Source: Candidatus Eremiobacterota bacterium (GTDB taxonomy: Bacteria; Vulcanimicrobiota; CADAWZ01; Ess09-12). From it: a DNA stretch of 64,000 bases. The stretch is taken from NCBI GenBank assembly GCA_031082125.1, contig JAVHLM010000009.1, positions 1 through 64,000 of the forward strand, written 5' to 3'. Positions within the stretch are counted from its first letter, which is position 1. Every line of letters starts with the position of its first letter. Under the pieces are notes generated by a model. It ran no database searches. It was not told the DNA's origin and saw nothing but the letters and a program-made list of their open reading frames with translations. Of this stretch, positions 1 through 8,342 are shown piece after piece. Made by a program: the position numbers and the translations under genes.

Positions 1-306
1 TGGACTTCATCGAGCTCTGCTCCACCCGCACGTGGGATGCAGAGAGGTTGCTGTCCTTCTTCAGGTCATTGTAGAATTCCTTGAGGGCCCCGGCATCCTC
101 GGTGGACTTCATCGAGCTCTGCTCCACCCGCACGTGGGATGCAGAGAGGTTGCTGTCCTTCTTCAGGTCATTGTAGAATTCCTTGAGGGCCCCGGCATCC
201 TCGGTGGACTTCATCGAGCTCTGCTCCACCCGCACGTGGGCTGCCGACACTTCGCTGTCCTTCTTCATCTCGGCATAGAGCTCTTTTACCGCGCCGGGAG
301 CCTCCC
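1..306 (-). repeat. 102-bp tandem coding repeats, two perfect copies
   Basis: Bases 1-102 and 103-204 are identical. The copy at 205-306 shares its first 36 bases and then diverges. The period is 102 bp, exactly one 34-residue unit of the giant repeat protein, so changes in copy number keep the frame. Perfect identity implies a recent duplication or gene conversion. Confidence 0.95.
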
Positions 307-2938
307 TGGATTTTAAGGCGCTCTGCTCCACCCGCACGTGGGCTGCCGACACTTCGCTGTCGCCCCTCATCTCGAGGTAAAGATTCTTCAGGGCCCCGGG
401 ATCCTCATAGCTCTTGAGGGATCCCTTCTCCAGGCTCACGTGGGCCGCAGAGAGGTCGCTGTCCTTCTTCATTTCGACATAGAGCTCTTTCACCGCGCCG
501 GGAGCTTCCCTGGATTTCAGGGCGCTCTGCTCAAGCACCACCTCTTTTGCCGCCACGTTGGGATTCTTGCCGGCGGCGGTGAGGTACTGCTTCAGGGCAC
601 CGGGATCTTCCTGGGAGATGATGGCGCTTGTCCTCACTTTTATTTCATGCGCGGCCACCTCGGGATTCTTGCCGGCGGCAGCGATATAGTCCTTCATCGC
701 GAAAGAGTCGTCAAAGCTCTTGAGGGCGCTCTCCCTTATCCTCACCTCCGATGCGGCCACGTCGGCGTTCCTGGCTGCCGAGGCAAGGTATTGTTTCCCG
801 GCCTCGGGAGATTCCTGGGATTTCAGCGCGCTTTCGCGTACCCTGATCTCCGATGCCGCCAGCTCCGGGCGCTGGCTGGTGAGGTTGTTGAACTCCTTGA
901 GAGCCTGGGTGCCCTGGGGGGTCTCCATGGCCGAAGCCTTTACCTTCAGACTCGATGAAGCCACATCAGGAGCTTTCGCCATCTGCTTGTTGAGCTCGGC
1001 CTGTTTCTCCACGCCAAGCTTGCTCTTGAGGGCGGTGCTCCAGGCCTCCATCTCCTTGGCGGCAAGCTCAGGGTGCTGGCTCACTTCGGTATTGTACTTG
1101 CTCACGACCTCCTGCCCGGTTTTTGACTTCATCGCGCTTGACTTGATCCCGAGCCAGGACAGGGCTGAGCCCATGCCTTTCGAGACACCGTCCAGCACGG
1201 CGCCGATGCTCCCTTTGCCCCCTTCGCTCTGCATGGCGGCAGTGCTGGTCTTCAGGATGTTCTTCGAGACGCCGGTATAGTTAGAGGAATTAGTGAGGAG
1301 ATCTTCAAGGGCCTGATGACCGTCGGCCGTCTCCTGGGCCTTTGCCTGGACGGCCAGCAGCTGGGACGAGAGCTCGCTGTCCTTTGACGCATGGTAGACG
1401 AGACCGGAGAAAGCACCCACGCCCCTCGTGTCCTTTTTCCCCGGGCGCTCAGCGTCAGGGCCGAAGAGGGGAGTCTTCGTCGCCTCGGCCTGCGCTTTCA
1501 CCAGGGCAGACGAGAGGCCGGTATCTTTTGACGACGCCACGAGGAATTCCTTGAGAGCCGCTTTTCCTTCATCGCTTCGCGCGGCGGAGCCCTGGACCTT
1601 CAGGAGCATGGTGGAGAGGTCGTGATCTTTTGCGCTCTCCTGCAGGAGGGCCGCCACATCGCTCCTGCCCGCTTCTGTCGCGAGGGAGCTCGCCTGGAGC
1701 TTCATATAGGCAGCCGAGAGGGACTCGTTCTTCCGCCCTCCGAGAGCCCCATAAAATTCAGTGAGAAGCTTCCTTCCCTCCTCTGAAGAGGCGGCCCTTC
1801 TCAGGGTGCCGGTGAGAGCCCCTGCAAGAGTGGGGTCCTCTGCCGCTTTTGCGAGGAGCCCGGCGACAGCTTTCTTACCCTCATCGGTCTTGAGGGCCGC
1901 GAGCTGCGCCTGGAGAAGGCTTTTTGAAAGGGCGGGATCTTTTGATGCCTCCAGATACATATCAGTCAGCAGCAGCTTTCCCCCGTCGGCAGCCGGTTTT
2001 GCAGCGCCAGGTGCCGCGGCCTTCTCGCCTTCTGCCGCCGCTGCCTTCTGCCCATCGGGTGCCACTGCTTTCTCTGCTTCCCCTCCAAGCGCTGCACTGT
2101 GGACCTGTAAAAGCTCTGCGGCAAGGGAGGGATTCTTTGCCACCTCACCCATGAACTCACCAAGGGCCTTTTTCCCCCCGTCAGTCATGGAAGACGAGAG
2201 ATGCTGCTCCAGGAGGCTCCCTGCAAGCCCGCCGTCCTGGGAGGCCTCACGGAAGAGCGCCGAGATCACCTGCGGGCCTCCCCCGGTCTTCAGCACGCCG
2301 AGCTGCATCTCCAGAAAAAGCTGCGAGGCCTTGGGATCCTGGGAAACCTGATCATAGAGGGCTTTCACGGAATCCCTGCCCTCCTTTGTCTTCATCGATT
2401 CAACCTGTGAGCGGAAAAAGTCTGTTGAGAGGCTGGGGTCTTTCGCCATTTTCCCGAAAAGGGCCGAGCTGTCTTCCAGCCTGATCTTCACCGGCGTCGC
2501 GACGGAAGGCGTTTGCGGTGCGATGATGGTGTTATCGGCACCTACAGAGACGGTCATGGTGTCGCCTGATTCTTTCAGCGCCGGGGTCTGGCTGATGTCG
2601 GCAGGCTTTTTATCCTGCGGCACCGTCACTTCTGTCACGCTTTTCTCTCCTGGGGCTGTGACAGTATCGGGCTGGGCAGGCCGGGGAGATTCTTTGTCAC
2701 CGGGGGGAAGCGCAGGAGCCTCAAAATCCTTTAAAGAAGGCTGCCGCGAGAAGGTATCGGAGATTTGCCCCTCCTTGCCGGCTCCCGGTGGTGTCGGTGC
2801 CTCCCCTGCCTTATGGCCCAGGTCCACCTTGTCGCGGGCCTGGCCGGCCTGGAGGCCTTCGGCAGCGGCCGGCCTCTCCTCGCCAAGCTTCTGGAAATGA
2901 GCAAAACCTTTGCTGTCGCCAATTTTTCCGGTGTCCAT
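1..2938 (-). CDS. Giant 34-residue-repeat protein, C-terminus outside window
   Basis: The reading frame is open from an ATG at 2938 to the left edge, giving at least 979 residues. The ATG has an AGGGG site six bases upstream; another ATG lies two codons earlier. About 160 Pro/Ala/Lys-rich, probably disordered residues come first. They are followed by about 23 units of 34 residues, each close to KDPxLSxxLLxxQxxALKT then xEGxxALxEFY, as expected of a two-helix solenoid. Two units carry low-complexity insertions (Ala/Glu/Lys-rich near 1980-2100; a Gly/Lys-rich one near 1400-1450). Units become more alike toward the C-terminus, and the last two are identical in DNA. There is no signal peptide or membrane segment. 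I do not recognise the family; the period equals that of TPR, but the TPR W/G/Y/A/P positions are not obvious. A large cytoplasmic scaffold or a secreted effector are both possible. Confidence 0.85.
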   Translation of the reverse strand, partial: MDTGKIGDSKGFAHFQKLGEERPAAAEGLQAGQARDKVDLGHKAGEAPTPPGAGKEGQISDTFSRQPSLKDFEAPALPPGDKESPRPAQPDTVTAPGEKSVTEVTVPQDKKPADISQTPALKESGDTMTVSVGADNTIIAPQTPSVATPVKIRLEDSSALFGKMAKDPSLSTDFFRSQVESMKTKEGRDSVKALYDQVSQDPKASQLFLEMQLGVLKTGGGPQVISALFREASQDGGLAGSLLEQHLSSSMTDGGKKALGEFMGEVAKNPSLAAELLQVHSAALGGEAEKAVAPDGQKAAAAEGEKAAAPGAAKPAADGGKLLLTDMYLEASKDPALSKSLLQAQLAALKTDEGKKAVAGLLAKAAEDPTLAGALTGTLRRAASSEEGRKLLTEFYGALGGRKNESLSAAYMKLQASSLATEAGRSDVAALLQESAKDHDLSTMLLKVQGSAARSDEGKAALKEFLVASSKDTGLSSALVKAQAEATKTPLFGPDAERPGKKDTRGVGAFSGLVYHASKDSELSSQLLAVQAKAQETADGHQALEDLLTNSSNYTGVSKNILKTSTAAMQSEGGKGSIGAVLDGVSKGMGSALSWLGIKSSAMKSKTGQEVVSKYNTEVSQHPELAAKEMEAWSTALKSKLGVEKQAELNKQMAKAPDVASSSLKVKASAMETPQGTQALKEFNNLTSQRPELAASEIRVRESALKSQESPEAGKQYLASAARNADVAASEVRIRESALKSFDDSFAMKDYIAAAGKNPEVAAHEIKVRTSAIISQEDPGALKQYLTAAGKNPNVAAKEVVLEQSALKSREAPGAVKELYVEMKKDSDLSAAHVSLEKGSLKSYEDPGALKNLYLEMRGDSEVSAAHVRVEQSALKSREAPGAVKELYAEMKKDSEVSAAHVRVEQSSMKSTEDAGALKEFYNDLKKDSNLSASHVRVEQSSMKSTEDAGALKEFYNDLKKDSNLSASHVRVEQSSMKS

Positions 2939-2992
2939 ATGCATCCCCCTGTCTTCTGAAGGAGTGGGTGACTGCGCTCTCTGTCCCCTGCC

Positions 2993-3021
2993 ATTGTATC
3001 AAAAATATGCCTTCATGACAA
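2993..3021 (-). promoter_or_regulatory. Sigma70-type promoter of the giant repeat protein
   Basis: On the minus strand TTGTCA (3021-3016) and TACAAT (2998-2993) are separated by exactly 17 bases. Each hexamer is one base from consensus. The start codon at 2938 lies about 50 bases downstream of the expected transcription start. Confidence 0.6.
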
Positions 3022-3169
3022 GAAATTTTTCCGGTACCCCCAGGCCATTTACCGCCTGTCATTAAAGAGGAAAAGGATATTTGCCGCCCGCTCTGTAATT
3101 TTTTATCAGTGATACGCTCCTTTCTCAAAAGGAGTCACAGGAAAAAAGAGAGCACAAGGAGGAGATGAG

Positions 3170-3745
3170 ATGAAAGTAATCGGCTTTATGGCAAGCCCCC
3201 GCAAAGGATCTAATACCGATGCCCTGCTCCGCCAGATACTGGAAGGCGCACACGAGCAGGGAGCTGAGACTGAGATTTTCTATCTCAACGATCACAAGTA
3301 CGGCCAGTGCCAGGCCTGCTATTACTGCGCCCAGCATGACGGCGAGTGCCGCCTCAAGGACGACATGCAGATCTTCTACAAGGCCATCAGGGAATGCGAT
3401 GCCTTCACCATCGCGACGCCCGTTTACATGGGCCAGATGTCGGGAATCGCCAAGATATTCTTTGACCGCCTCGTGGCCTTCATGAGGCCTGACTTCACCT
3501 CAAGGCTGAAACCCTCGATGAAGGTGCTGATGGCTTACGCGCAGGCCCAGCCTGATCACCACATGTTCAGCGCTTACTTCAAGTATACCAACGAGATGTT
3601 CGGCTTCCTGAGTTACCAGCCGATGCCTTACTTCGCCGCCGCAGGGGTAATGAACAAGGGAGATCTCGAGAAGAAGACGGAGCTCATGGAAGAGGCGAAA
3701 GAGGCAGGGAGAGTGCTGGCAGGCAAGGTGGAAGTGCCGGTGTAA
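3170..3745 (+). CDS. Iron-sulfur flavoprotein-like NAD(P)H/FMN oxidoreductase
   Basis: This 191-residue protein has the flavodoxin-like fold of the NADPH-dependent FMN reductase family. The N-terminal strand and phosphate loop read GFMASPRKGSNTDALL. Cysteines at 47, 50, 53 and 60 form C-x2-C-x2-C-x6-C, close to the compact motif that binds a 4Fe-4S cluster in archaeal iron-sulfur flavoprotein (Isf). TPVYMGQMSG matches the flavin-ring loop of the family. It is expected to be a cytosolic carrier of electrons to small acceptors such as oxygen, peroxide or quinones; the partner is unknown. A textbook AAGGAGGAG site precedes the ATG. A weak candidate promoter (TTGCCG, 17 bases, TATCAG) starts near 3081. 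It is monocistronic, with a terminator overlapping its stop. Confidence 0.85.
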   Translation: MKVIGFMASPRKGSNTDALLRQILEGAHEQGAETEIFYLNDHKYGQCQACYYCAQHDGECRLKDDMQIFYKAIRECDAFTIATPVYMGQMSGIAKIFFDRLVAFMRPDFTSRLKPSMKVLMAYAQAQPDHHMFSAYFKYTNEMFGFLSYQPMPYFAAAGVMNKGDLEKKTELMEEAKEAGRVLAGKVEVPV

Positions 3746-3769
3746 AAGACCGGGGCCTGCCTTTTTTTT
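3718..3769 (+). terminator. Branched rho-independent terminator of the flavoprotein gene
   Basis: GGCAGGC (3718-3724) pairs with GCCTGCC (3755-3761), and inside it CCGGT (3737-3741) pairs with ACCGG (3749-3753). Eight T residues follow at 3762-3769. The stem begins in the last codons of the flavoprotein gene, and the T tract ends at the stop codon of the convergent phosphate transporter gene. Confidence 0.7.
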
Positions 3770-4776
3770 CAGCAGAGGCCAATCAGATCGACAAGCCAGA
3801 AGATAAGGGCCGAGATCAGGGCCGATGCCGGGATAGTGAGGATCCAGGCGACCACTATGTTCCCCGCTATCCCCCATTTCACGGCACTCAGACGTTTTGT
3901 GGCACCTACGCCCAGGATGCTCGAGGAGATTACGTGGGTGGTGCTGATAGGCGCGCCGAAATGGGTGGCCGTCGTGATGACAAGCGCGGCGGAGGTCTCG
4001 GCGGCAAAGCCATGGATTGTCTCGAGCTTGAAGATCTTGTGGCCCATCGTTTTGATGATGCGCCACCCTCCCGATGAAGTGCCCATAGCCATTGCGCAGG
4101 CACAGGCTAGCTTGACCCAGAGAGGCACCTCCACGGTGGGGATATAGCCGAAAAGAAAGAGGGCGAGGGTGATGATGCCCATGGATTTCTGGGCATCGTT
4201 AGTGCCATGGGAGAGGGCCATGAAAGCCGACGAGACAAGCTGCAGCTTCCCGAAGACTCTCCTCACCGTGTGGGGGTGGGACTTGCAGAAGATCCATGAA
4301 AGGGCCAGCATGAAGAGAAAGCCGGCGGTAAAGCCTGCAAAAGGCGACATTACCAGAGGCAGGACAACCTTCTCCATGATGGATGCCACGTTGAGGGTTC
4401 TGACACCGCGGTATGCAATGGCGGCCCCTATAAGGCCGCCGATGAGGGCATGGGACGAGCTGCTCGGGAGCCCCAAATACCACGTGATGAGGTTCCATAT
4501 AATGGCGCCGACAAGCGCCGCAAGAACGAGGGCCTGGCATCCCTCGACAATCTTCACATTCACTATGCCTGCCCCTATGGTTTTTGCCACTTCGGTGCCC
4601 ATGAGGGCGCCCGCAAAATTAAGGACCGCTGCCATGAAAACCGCTGCCCGAGGCGAGAGCACACGGGTAGAGATAACTGTAGCAATGGCATTTGCCGTAT
4701 CATGAAACCCGTTTATGTAATCAAAAACGAGTGCAAGAATCACTATCATCAGGAAGAGAAAAAGGGCTTCATTCAT
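3769..4776 (-). CDS. pit: Inorganic phosphate transporter, Pit family
   Basis: A 335-residue, highly hydrophobic protein with about ten membrane segments. Both halves carry the Pit signature: GFHDTANAIATVIST near the N-terminus and SHGTNDAQKSMG near the middle. The family takes up phosphate, usually as a metal-phosphate complex, in symport with protons or sodium at the inner membrane. I chose the ATG at 4776 because AGGGGTG lies six bases upstream; a GTG three codons earlier is in frame but has no better site. A small palindrome at 4801-4815 sits in its leader. Pit genes often have a DUF47 partner beside them; here the only DUF47 gene in view is some 17 kb away at 20944. Confidence 0.93.
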   Translation of the reverse strand: MNEALFLFLMIVILALVFDYINGFHDTANAIATVISTRVLSPRAAVFMAAVLNFAGALMGTEVAKTIGAGIVNVKIVEGCQALVLAALVGAIIWNLITWYLGLPSSSSHALIGGLIGAAIAYRGVRTLNVASIMEKVVLPLVMSPFAGFTAGFLFMLALSWIFCKSHPHTVRRVFGKLQLVSSAFMALSHGTNDAQKSMGIITLALFLFGYIPTVEVPLWVKLACACAMAMGTSSGGWRIIKTMGHKIFKLETIHGFAAETSAALVITTATHFGAPISTTHVISSSILGVGATKRLSAVKWGIAGNIVVAWILTIPASALISALIFWLVDLIGLC

Positions 4777-4800
4777 AGTGGGCACCCCTGGTTTTCAAAG

Positions 4801-4815
4801 CATGCCAATGGCATG
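4801..4815. promoter_or_regulatory. Palindrome in the pit leader region
   Basis: CATGCC-AAT-GGCATG is a perfect 6-bp inverted repeat about 25 bases upstream of the pit start codon. It could be an operator or a small leader hairpin; nothing in the sequence decides between these. Confidence 0.35.
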
Positions 4816-4923
4816 TGAAGAGACATTCTTCCCTTTTCCTTTTCCTCCTCTCGAGGTATTCCCCTGTGGAGGAAAACAGGGCGGCGCCCTCTAATCTGTA
4901 AGAAACCCGGGAGGTGCAAGCCG

Positions 4924-5292
4924 ATGCAAAAAATCCTTATGGCCGTTCTCATCACTCTCTTCCTCGCCAGCCTTCCTGTCTGTGCCGGTGAAACGTCATG
5001 GTACAAAGGCATGACGCACTGCCATACCAACGAGTCAGACGGCGACTCGCCGCCTGATGTCACCACTTTCTGGTACAGGCATAACAGCTATAATTTCCGC
5101 GTCATTACCGACCACAACAAGGTCACCTCTTATAAGGGTCTCAACTCCAGGTCCTTCATTGTCATTCCCGGCGAGGAAGTGACGGCGAAATTCGAAAAAA
5201 AACACCTCCATGTCAATGCCATCAATATCAAGGAGACGATGGAGCCCGAGAGCGGCGAAAAAGCATACACCCAGCCCTGTTTTTTGAAATAA
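4924..5292 (+). pseudogene. Truncated PHP-domain metal-dependent phosphoesterase
   Basis: A 122-residue product begins with a signal peptide (hydrophobic residues 4-20, likely cleavage after VCAG) and continues as the N-terminal third of a PHP-domain hydrolase. Metal-binding HCHTNESDGD near residue 33, ITDHNKV, PGEEVT and HVNA are all recognisable. Family members with this start normally run to about 300 residues with further His/Asp ligands. Here the frame stops after GEKAYTQPCFLK, 16 bases before the next gene, and the missing part is not found in another frame. It is probably a decayed remnant cut by a rearrangement that placed the downstream kinase gene here; a short functional periplasmic protein cannot be excluded. 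Confidence 0.6.
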
Positions 5293-5308
5293 TCATGTAA
5301 TTCTGACC

Positions 5309-7309
5309 ATGAAACCCGCAAGAAGCATAAAAACCCATATCATTATCGCATTCGTGGCCTTGATTGCCTCCCTGGGAATCATCAAGACCGCGATGAACCA
5401 TTTCATCGTAAGGTACTATGTCCTCGACAGGGCCAAGAAACAGCTCCAGAGCGACCTCAGGATGGCGCAGTTCGTCTTTGACCAGGAGCTTTTCAGGATA
5501 CGGTCCGTAGTCTCCCTCGCGAAAGCCGGAGACGATCTCGGAGAGTTCCGCGGAAGGGAGGGACTTGACTATCTTGTGCTGGTCAGGGAGGGGGACTCTA
5601 CGAAAAGCAGGATAGTCAAGAAAGCGGAACAGACCCGCAGGGAGTCGCTGGGCACGAGGATCATAGGCGAAGAGGAGCTGAAGTCCCTCGGACAGAGCCT
5701 CTGCGAGCGCTCCGAGATGGAGATCATCGACACGCCGCAGTCGCGCCCCTCGAAGGAGAAAGTGCTGAAAAGAGCCATGGCGCTTGAGTATGCCCGCCCC
5801 TTTTTCGATTGGAACGGCAACTATATAGGAATCCTTGCGGGAGGGGAGATCCTCAACAGGAACTTCACCCTCGTGGACAGGATTCACGACACGGTCTTTG
5901 AAGACAGGAGGGCCGATCAGAAGACCACGGACATCGTGACCATATTCATTGATGACGTGCGCGTCGCCACTAACGTGCTGGACGACAGCGGGAAGCGCGC
6001 AGTGGGTACCAGGGCACCTTCCAGAGCTTATGAAAAGGTGATCCGCCAGGGGGCCATGTGCCTGGACAGGGCCTTTGTCGTCACCGACCGGTACCTCACG
6101 GCCTATGAGCCTATAAAGAACATCGACGGCGAGATAATCGGCATGCTCTACGTGGGAACCATGGAGAAGCCTTTCAGGAAGATGGAGTGGAATATCTTCC
6201 TGAGCCTCTCTGCAGGCCTCCTGGTCGTGATAATCATTGCCCTCATTATCGCCTTCCTGCTGGTGGAGACTATCGCCGGCCCCATCCTGAAGGTCCTTGG
6301 CGGCATCGAGGATCTTTCACACGGCAGCCTTGACTGCCGCGTGGAGGAAAAAACTGCCGTGAAGGAGCTTGACGCGCTGGCGAGCTCCTTCAACTCGATG
6401 GCCACAGCCATACAGGAGAGGGAGAAGAGCCTCATCACCGCCAATGAAAAGCTGGAAAAAACGAGCCTGAAGCTGGAGATCACCGATGAGAAGCTGCAGA
6501 ATGCCAATGAAAAACTGGAGACGGCCACTTCAAAGCTGGAAGACGCCAAAAGCAGGCTTGAGGCTCTCAACAGCAGCTACCTTGGCCTTATGAGCTTCCT
6601 GTCCCGTGAACTCAAGGGCATCATCTCCTCGATGATGATGAATACCTCCTCGGTGCGAGATGGCATAATTGGCGTCATAGATTCAAGGCAGCGCATTGCT
6701 CTTGACGCCGTTGCAGGGGAACTCGACTATCTCAATGCAACAGTGAACAATTTCCTGAGTCTGAGCCGTCTTGAAAAGGACGAAGCGGTTCTCTCAAAAC
6801 GCGCGGTGCTCCTCAATGAGGAAATCTTTCATGGTGCCCTTGAGGTGATTGCAAAGGCCGCCGCTGAGAAGAACATTAAAATCATAAATAACCTTGGCAA
6901 GAATATCAAGGTCCTGGCAGATCCTGATCTCCTCCTCGTCATGGCTAATAACCTCGCCGGAAATGCCCTCAATTACTGCCCGCCCGGTGGGAGAATAATC
7001 CTTTCAGGGAGAGCTGAAGGCTCTTTTGCCACCATTGAGCTTTACAATGACAGCAGGTCCCTCACCGGCGAGGAAAAGGAGAAGCTTTTCAGGAAGTTCT
7101 CGCGCCTTTCGGCAGATGAGACAGGAGGCGTCAGGGGAGCAGGCCTTGGCCTTTTCATTGCCAGGGAAATCATCGAAAAGCATGGCGGGAGGATCTGGGC
7201 CGAGGCCCGGGAAAAGGGAAATGCCTTCATATTTCGGATGGAGAGGGAAATCAGCGGTGATGAGACCGCCGAGCATAATCAGGTGAAAGAGAGTGAGACT
7301 GTTGAATGA
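5309..7309 (+). CDS. Cache-HAMP membrane kinase-like protein lacking the phosphoacceptor His
   Basis: This 666-residue protein has a membrane segment at 10-28, an extracytoplasmic single-Cache-like domain at about 35-290 (including YARPFFDWNGNYIGILAGG and AYEPIKNIDGEIIGMLYVGT), a second membrane segment at 296-319, HAMP at 320-373 and a coiled coil of EKLEKTSLKLE-type repeats at 373-422. The dimerisation helix then reads MSFLSRELKG, so Arg433 stands where histidine kinases have His. The ATPase domain keeps the N box (NNLAGNALNYCPPGG) and GAGLGLFIAREIIEKHGG, but the D-x-G-x-G box is replaced by NDSRSLTGEE. By sequence it is a pseudokinase that may sense a small ligand and act by nucleotide binding or protein contact. 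No Shine-Dalgarno site precedes the ATG, consistent with a rearranged junction upstream. Confidence 0.85.
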   Translation: MKPARSIKTHIIIAFVALIASLGIIKTAMNHFIVRYYVLDRAKKQLQSDLRMAQFVFDQELFRIRSVVSLAKAGDDLGEFRGREGLDYLVLVREGDSTKSRIVKKAEQTRRESLGTRIIGEEELKSLGQSLCERSEMEIIDTPQSRPSKEKVLKRAMALEYARPFFDWNGNYIGILAGGEILNRNFTLVDRIHDTVFEDRRADQKTTDIVTIFIDDVRVATNVLDDSGKRAVGTRAPSRAYEKVIRQGAMCLDRAFVVTDRYLTAYEPIKNIDGEIIGMLYVGTMEKPFRKMEWNIFLSLSAGLLVVIIIALIIAFLLVETIAGPILKVLGGIEDLSHGSLDCRVEEKTAVKELDALASSFNSMATAIQEREKSLITANEKLEKTSLKLEITDEKLQNANEKLETATSKLEDAKSRLEALNSSYLGLMSFLSRELKGIISSMMMNTSSVRDGIIGVIDSRQRIALDAVAGELDYLNATVNNFLSLSRLEKDEAVLSKRAVLLNEEIFHGALEVIAKAAAEKNIKIINNLGKNIKVLADPDLLLVMANNLAGNALNYCPPGGRIILSGRAEGSFATIELYNDSRSLTGEEKEKLFRKFSRLSADETGGVRGAGLGLFIAREIIEKHGGRIWAEAREKGNAFIFRMEREISGDETAEHNQVKESETVE

Positions 7310-7480
7310 GTGTCCGGAGAGGCGGTAAGGGCCGAGATTGCCAGCAGGATCGGAAGACTCCCAAGGCGGGGAGCTGGAAGAAAGCCGAGAGGAGAAGGAA
7401 GCGGAAAGACAGAATGTAAGAACGGCATATCCCGGTCAGGCATGAAAAGTACCCGCGGACATAGCGGGATCTGAGGATCC

Positions 7481-8314
7481 ATGGAAAAAGGGGAAGAAGG
7501 GACATCACCTATGGAAGAGACAGAGAGGCTCGAAAAATTCCCTCCCGCTGCGCTTGCAGCGCTTTCGGCCCGGATGGCGGCCAGGGTGGCTCCTCTCGCC
7601 ATCCTTGGCGGCGCCGCGAGGAACTGCTATGTGCGCTGCTCGATTGCCTTCGCCCTGACTTATGCGAAAGGCTCTTATGGCGGCGATGAGGGATGGAAGC
7701 GTTACAAGGCCCATGATGAATACATAAGGAGGCTCCGCAACGCGATAATGGCCCAGGATGTTGCTTTCAGAATGAGTGAAAGGCACAGGATGGGCGGCCG
7801 TTATCTATCTCCCTGTGAAGAGGTCCGGGAGGTTGAAAAAGCATGGCTTGCGGTACAGAAAAGCTCTCATGAGCACTGGCCGGCCCATGCGGCACTGAGA
7901 GTGGCTGACAGCGCATACTGGTGCGCCCGTGGAGAGCTTGCAGCGGTCATGGCCGCCTGGATGACCCTTCATCCCGAGGATCAGAGGTGGATTAACGATA
8001 ACGCCCGCTGGGCAGCCATCGAATGGGCAAAAACTGCGCTTGAATACAGTGGAACAGCAGGTGAAAAGGCTCCCGCTGCCGCCCGCTCTGACCTGGAGAG
8101 GCTCAAGGAGCTTCAGGACAGGTCACCGCTGGAACAGATTGACGGAGGGCCGGGAGGGCCCCTCGGGGAGCTCTGGCCCCCGGGAGCCGGTCCTTCCCAT
8201 GATGACGGGAGCGCCTTCATCATGGAGAGCCGCTGCGGCCTTATCATATATGATTACGAGGCGCACCGCACGCCTGGCGAGAGGCTTCAGGGCCTCTTCG
8301 CACAGGTGCTGTAA
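7481..8314 (+). CDS. Uncharacterised soluble protein, 277 residues
   Basis: I do not recognise this family. The product is rich in Ala, Trp and Arg and looks helical in the first 200 residues, with many aromatic/charged pairs (HDEYIRRLRNAI, SSHEHWPAHAALRVAD, WINDNARWAAIEWAKTAL). A Pro/Gly-rich linker (near 215-245) and a short tail follow. There is no signal peptide or membrane segment. Coding bias matches its neighbours, which supports a real gene. The ATG at 7481 has GAGGATCC just upstream; an ATG ten codons later (7511) is a close alternative. It ends 28 bases before the ankyrin gene and may be co-transcribed with it. Confidence 0.65.
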   Translation: MEKGEEGTSPMEETERLEKFPPAALAALSARMAARVAPLAILGGAARNCYVRCSIAFALTYAKGSYGGDEGWKRYKAHDEYIRRLRNAIMAQDVAFRMSERHRMGGRYLSPCEEVREVEKAWLAVQKSSHEHWPAHAALRVADSAYWCARGELAAVMAAWMTLHPEDQRWINDNARWAAIEWAKTALEYSGTAGEKAPAAARSDLERLKELQDRSPLEQIDGGPGGPLGELWPPGAGPSHDDGSAFIMESRCGLIIYDYEAHRTPGERLQGLFAQVL

Positions 8315-8342
8315 TTTTAACACCAGACTGGGGGAAACTCAT

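Noticed and set aside
1-306. Possible CRISPR array or satellite at the left edge
   Set aside because: The 102-bp units are directly adjacent without spacers, lie inside a coding frame and match a 34-residue protein repeat.
32-2410. Many plus-strand open frames, some repetitive, across the first 2.4 kb
   Set aside because: They are reverse-strand shadows of the 34-residue-repeat gene, whose minus-strand frame is open throughout and shows protein-level periodicity, a promoter and a ribosome site.
8040-8342. N-terminal extension of the ankyrin gene
   Set aside because: It overlaps the preceding gene in another frame; the start at 8343 has a ribosome site and begins a hydrophobic signal or anchor.
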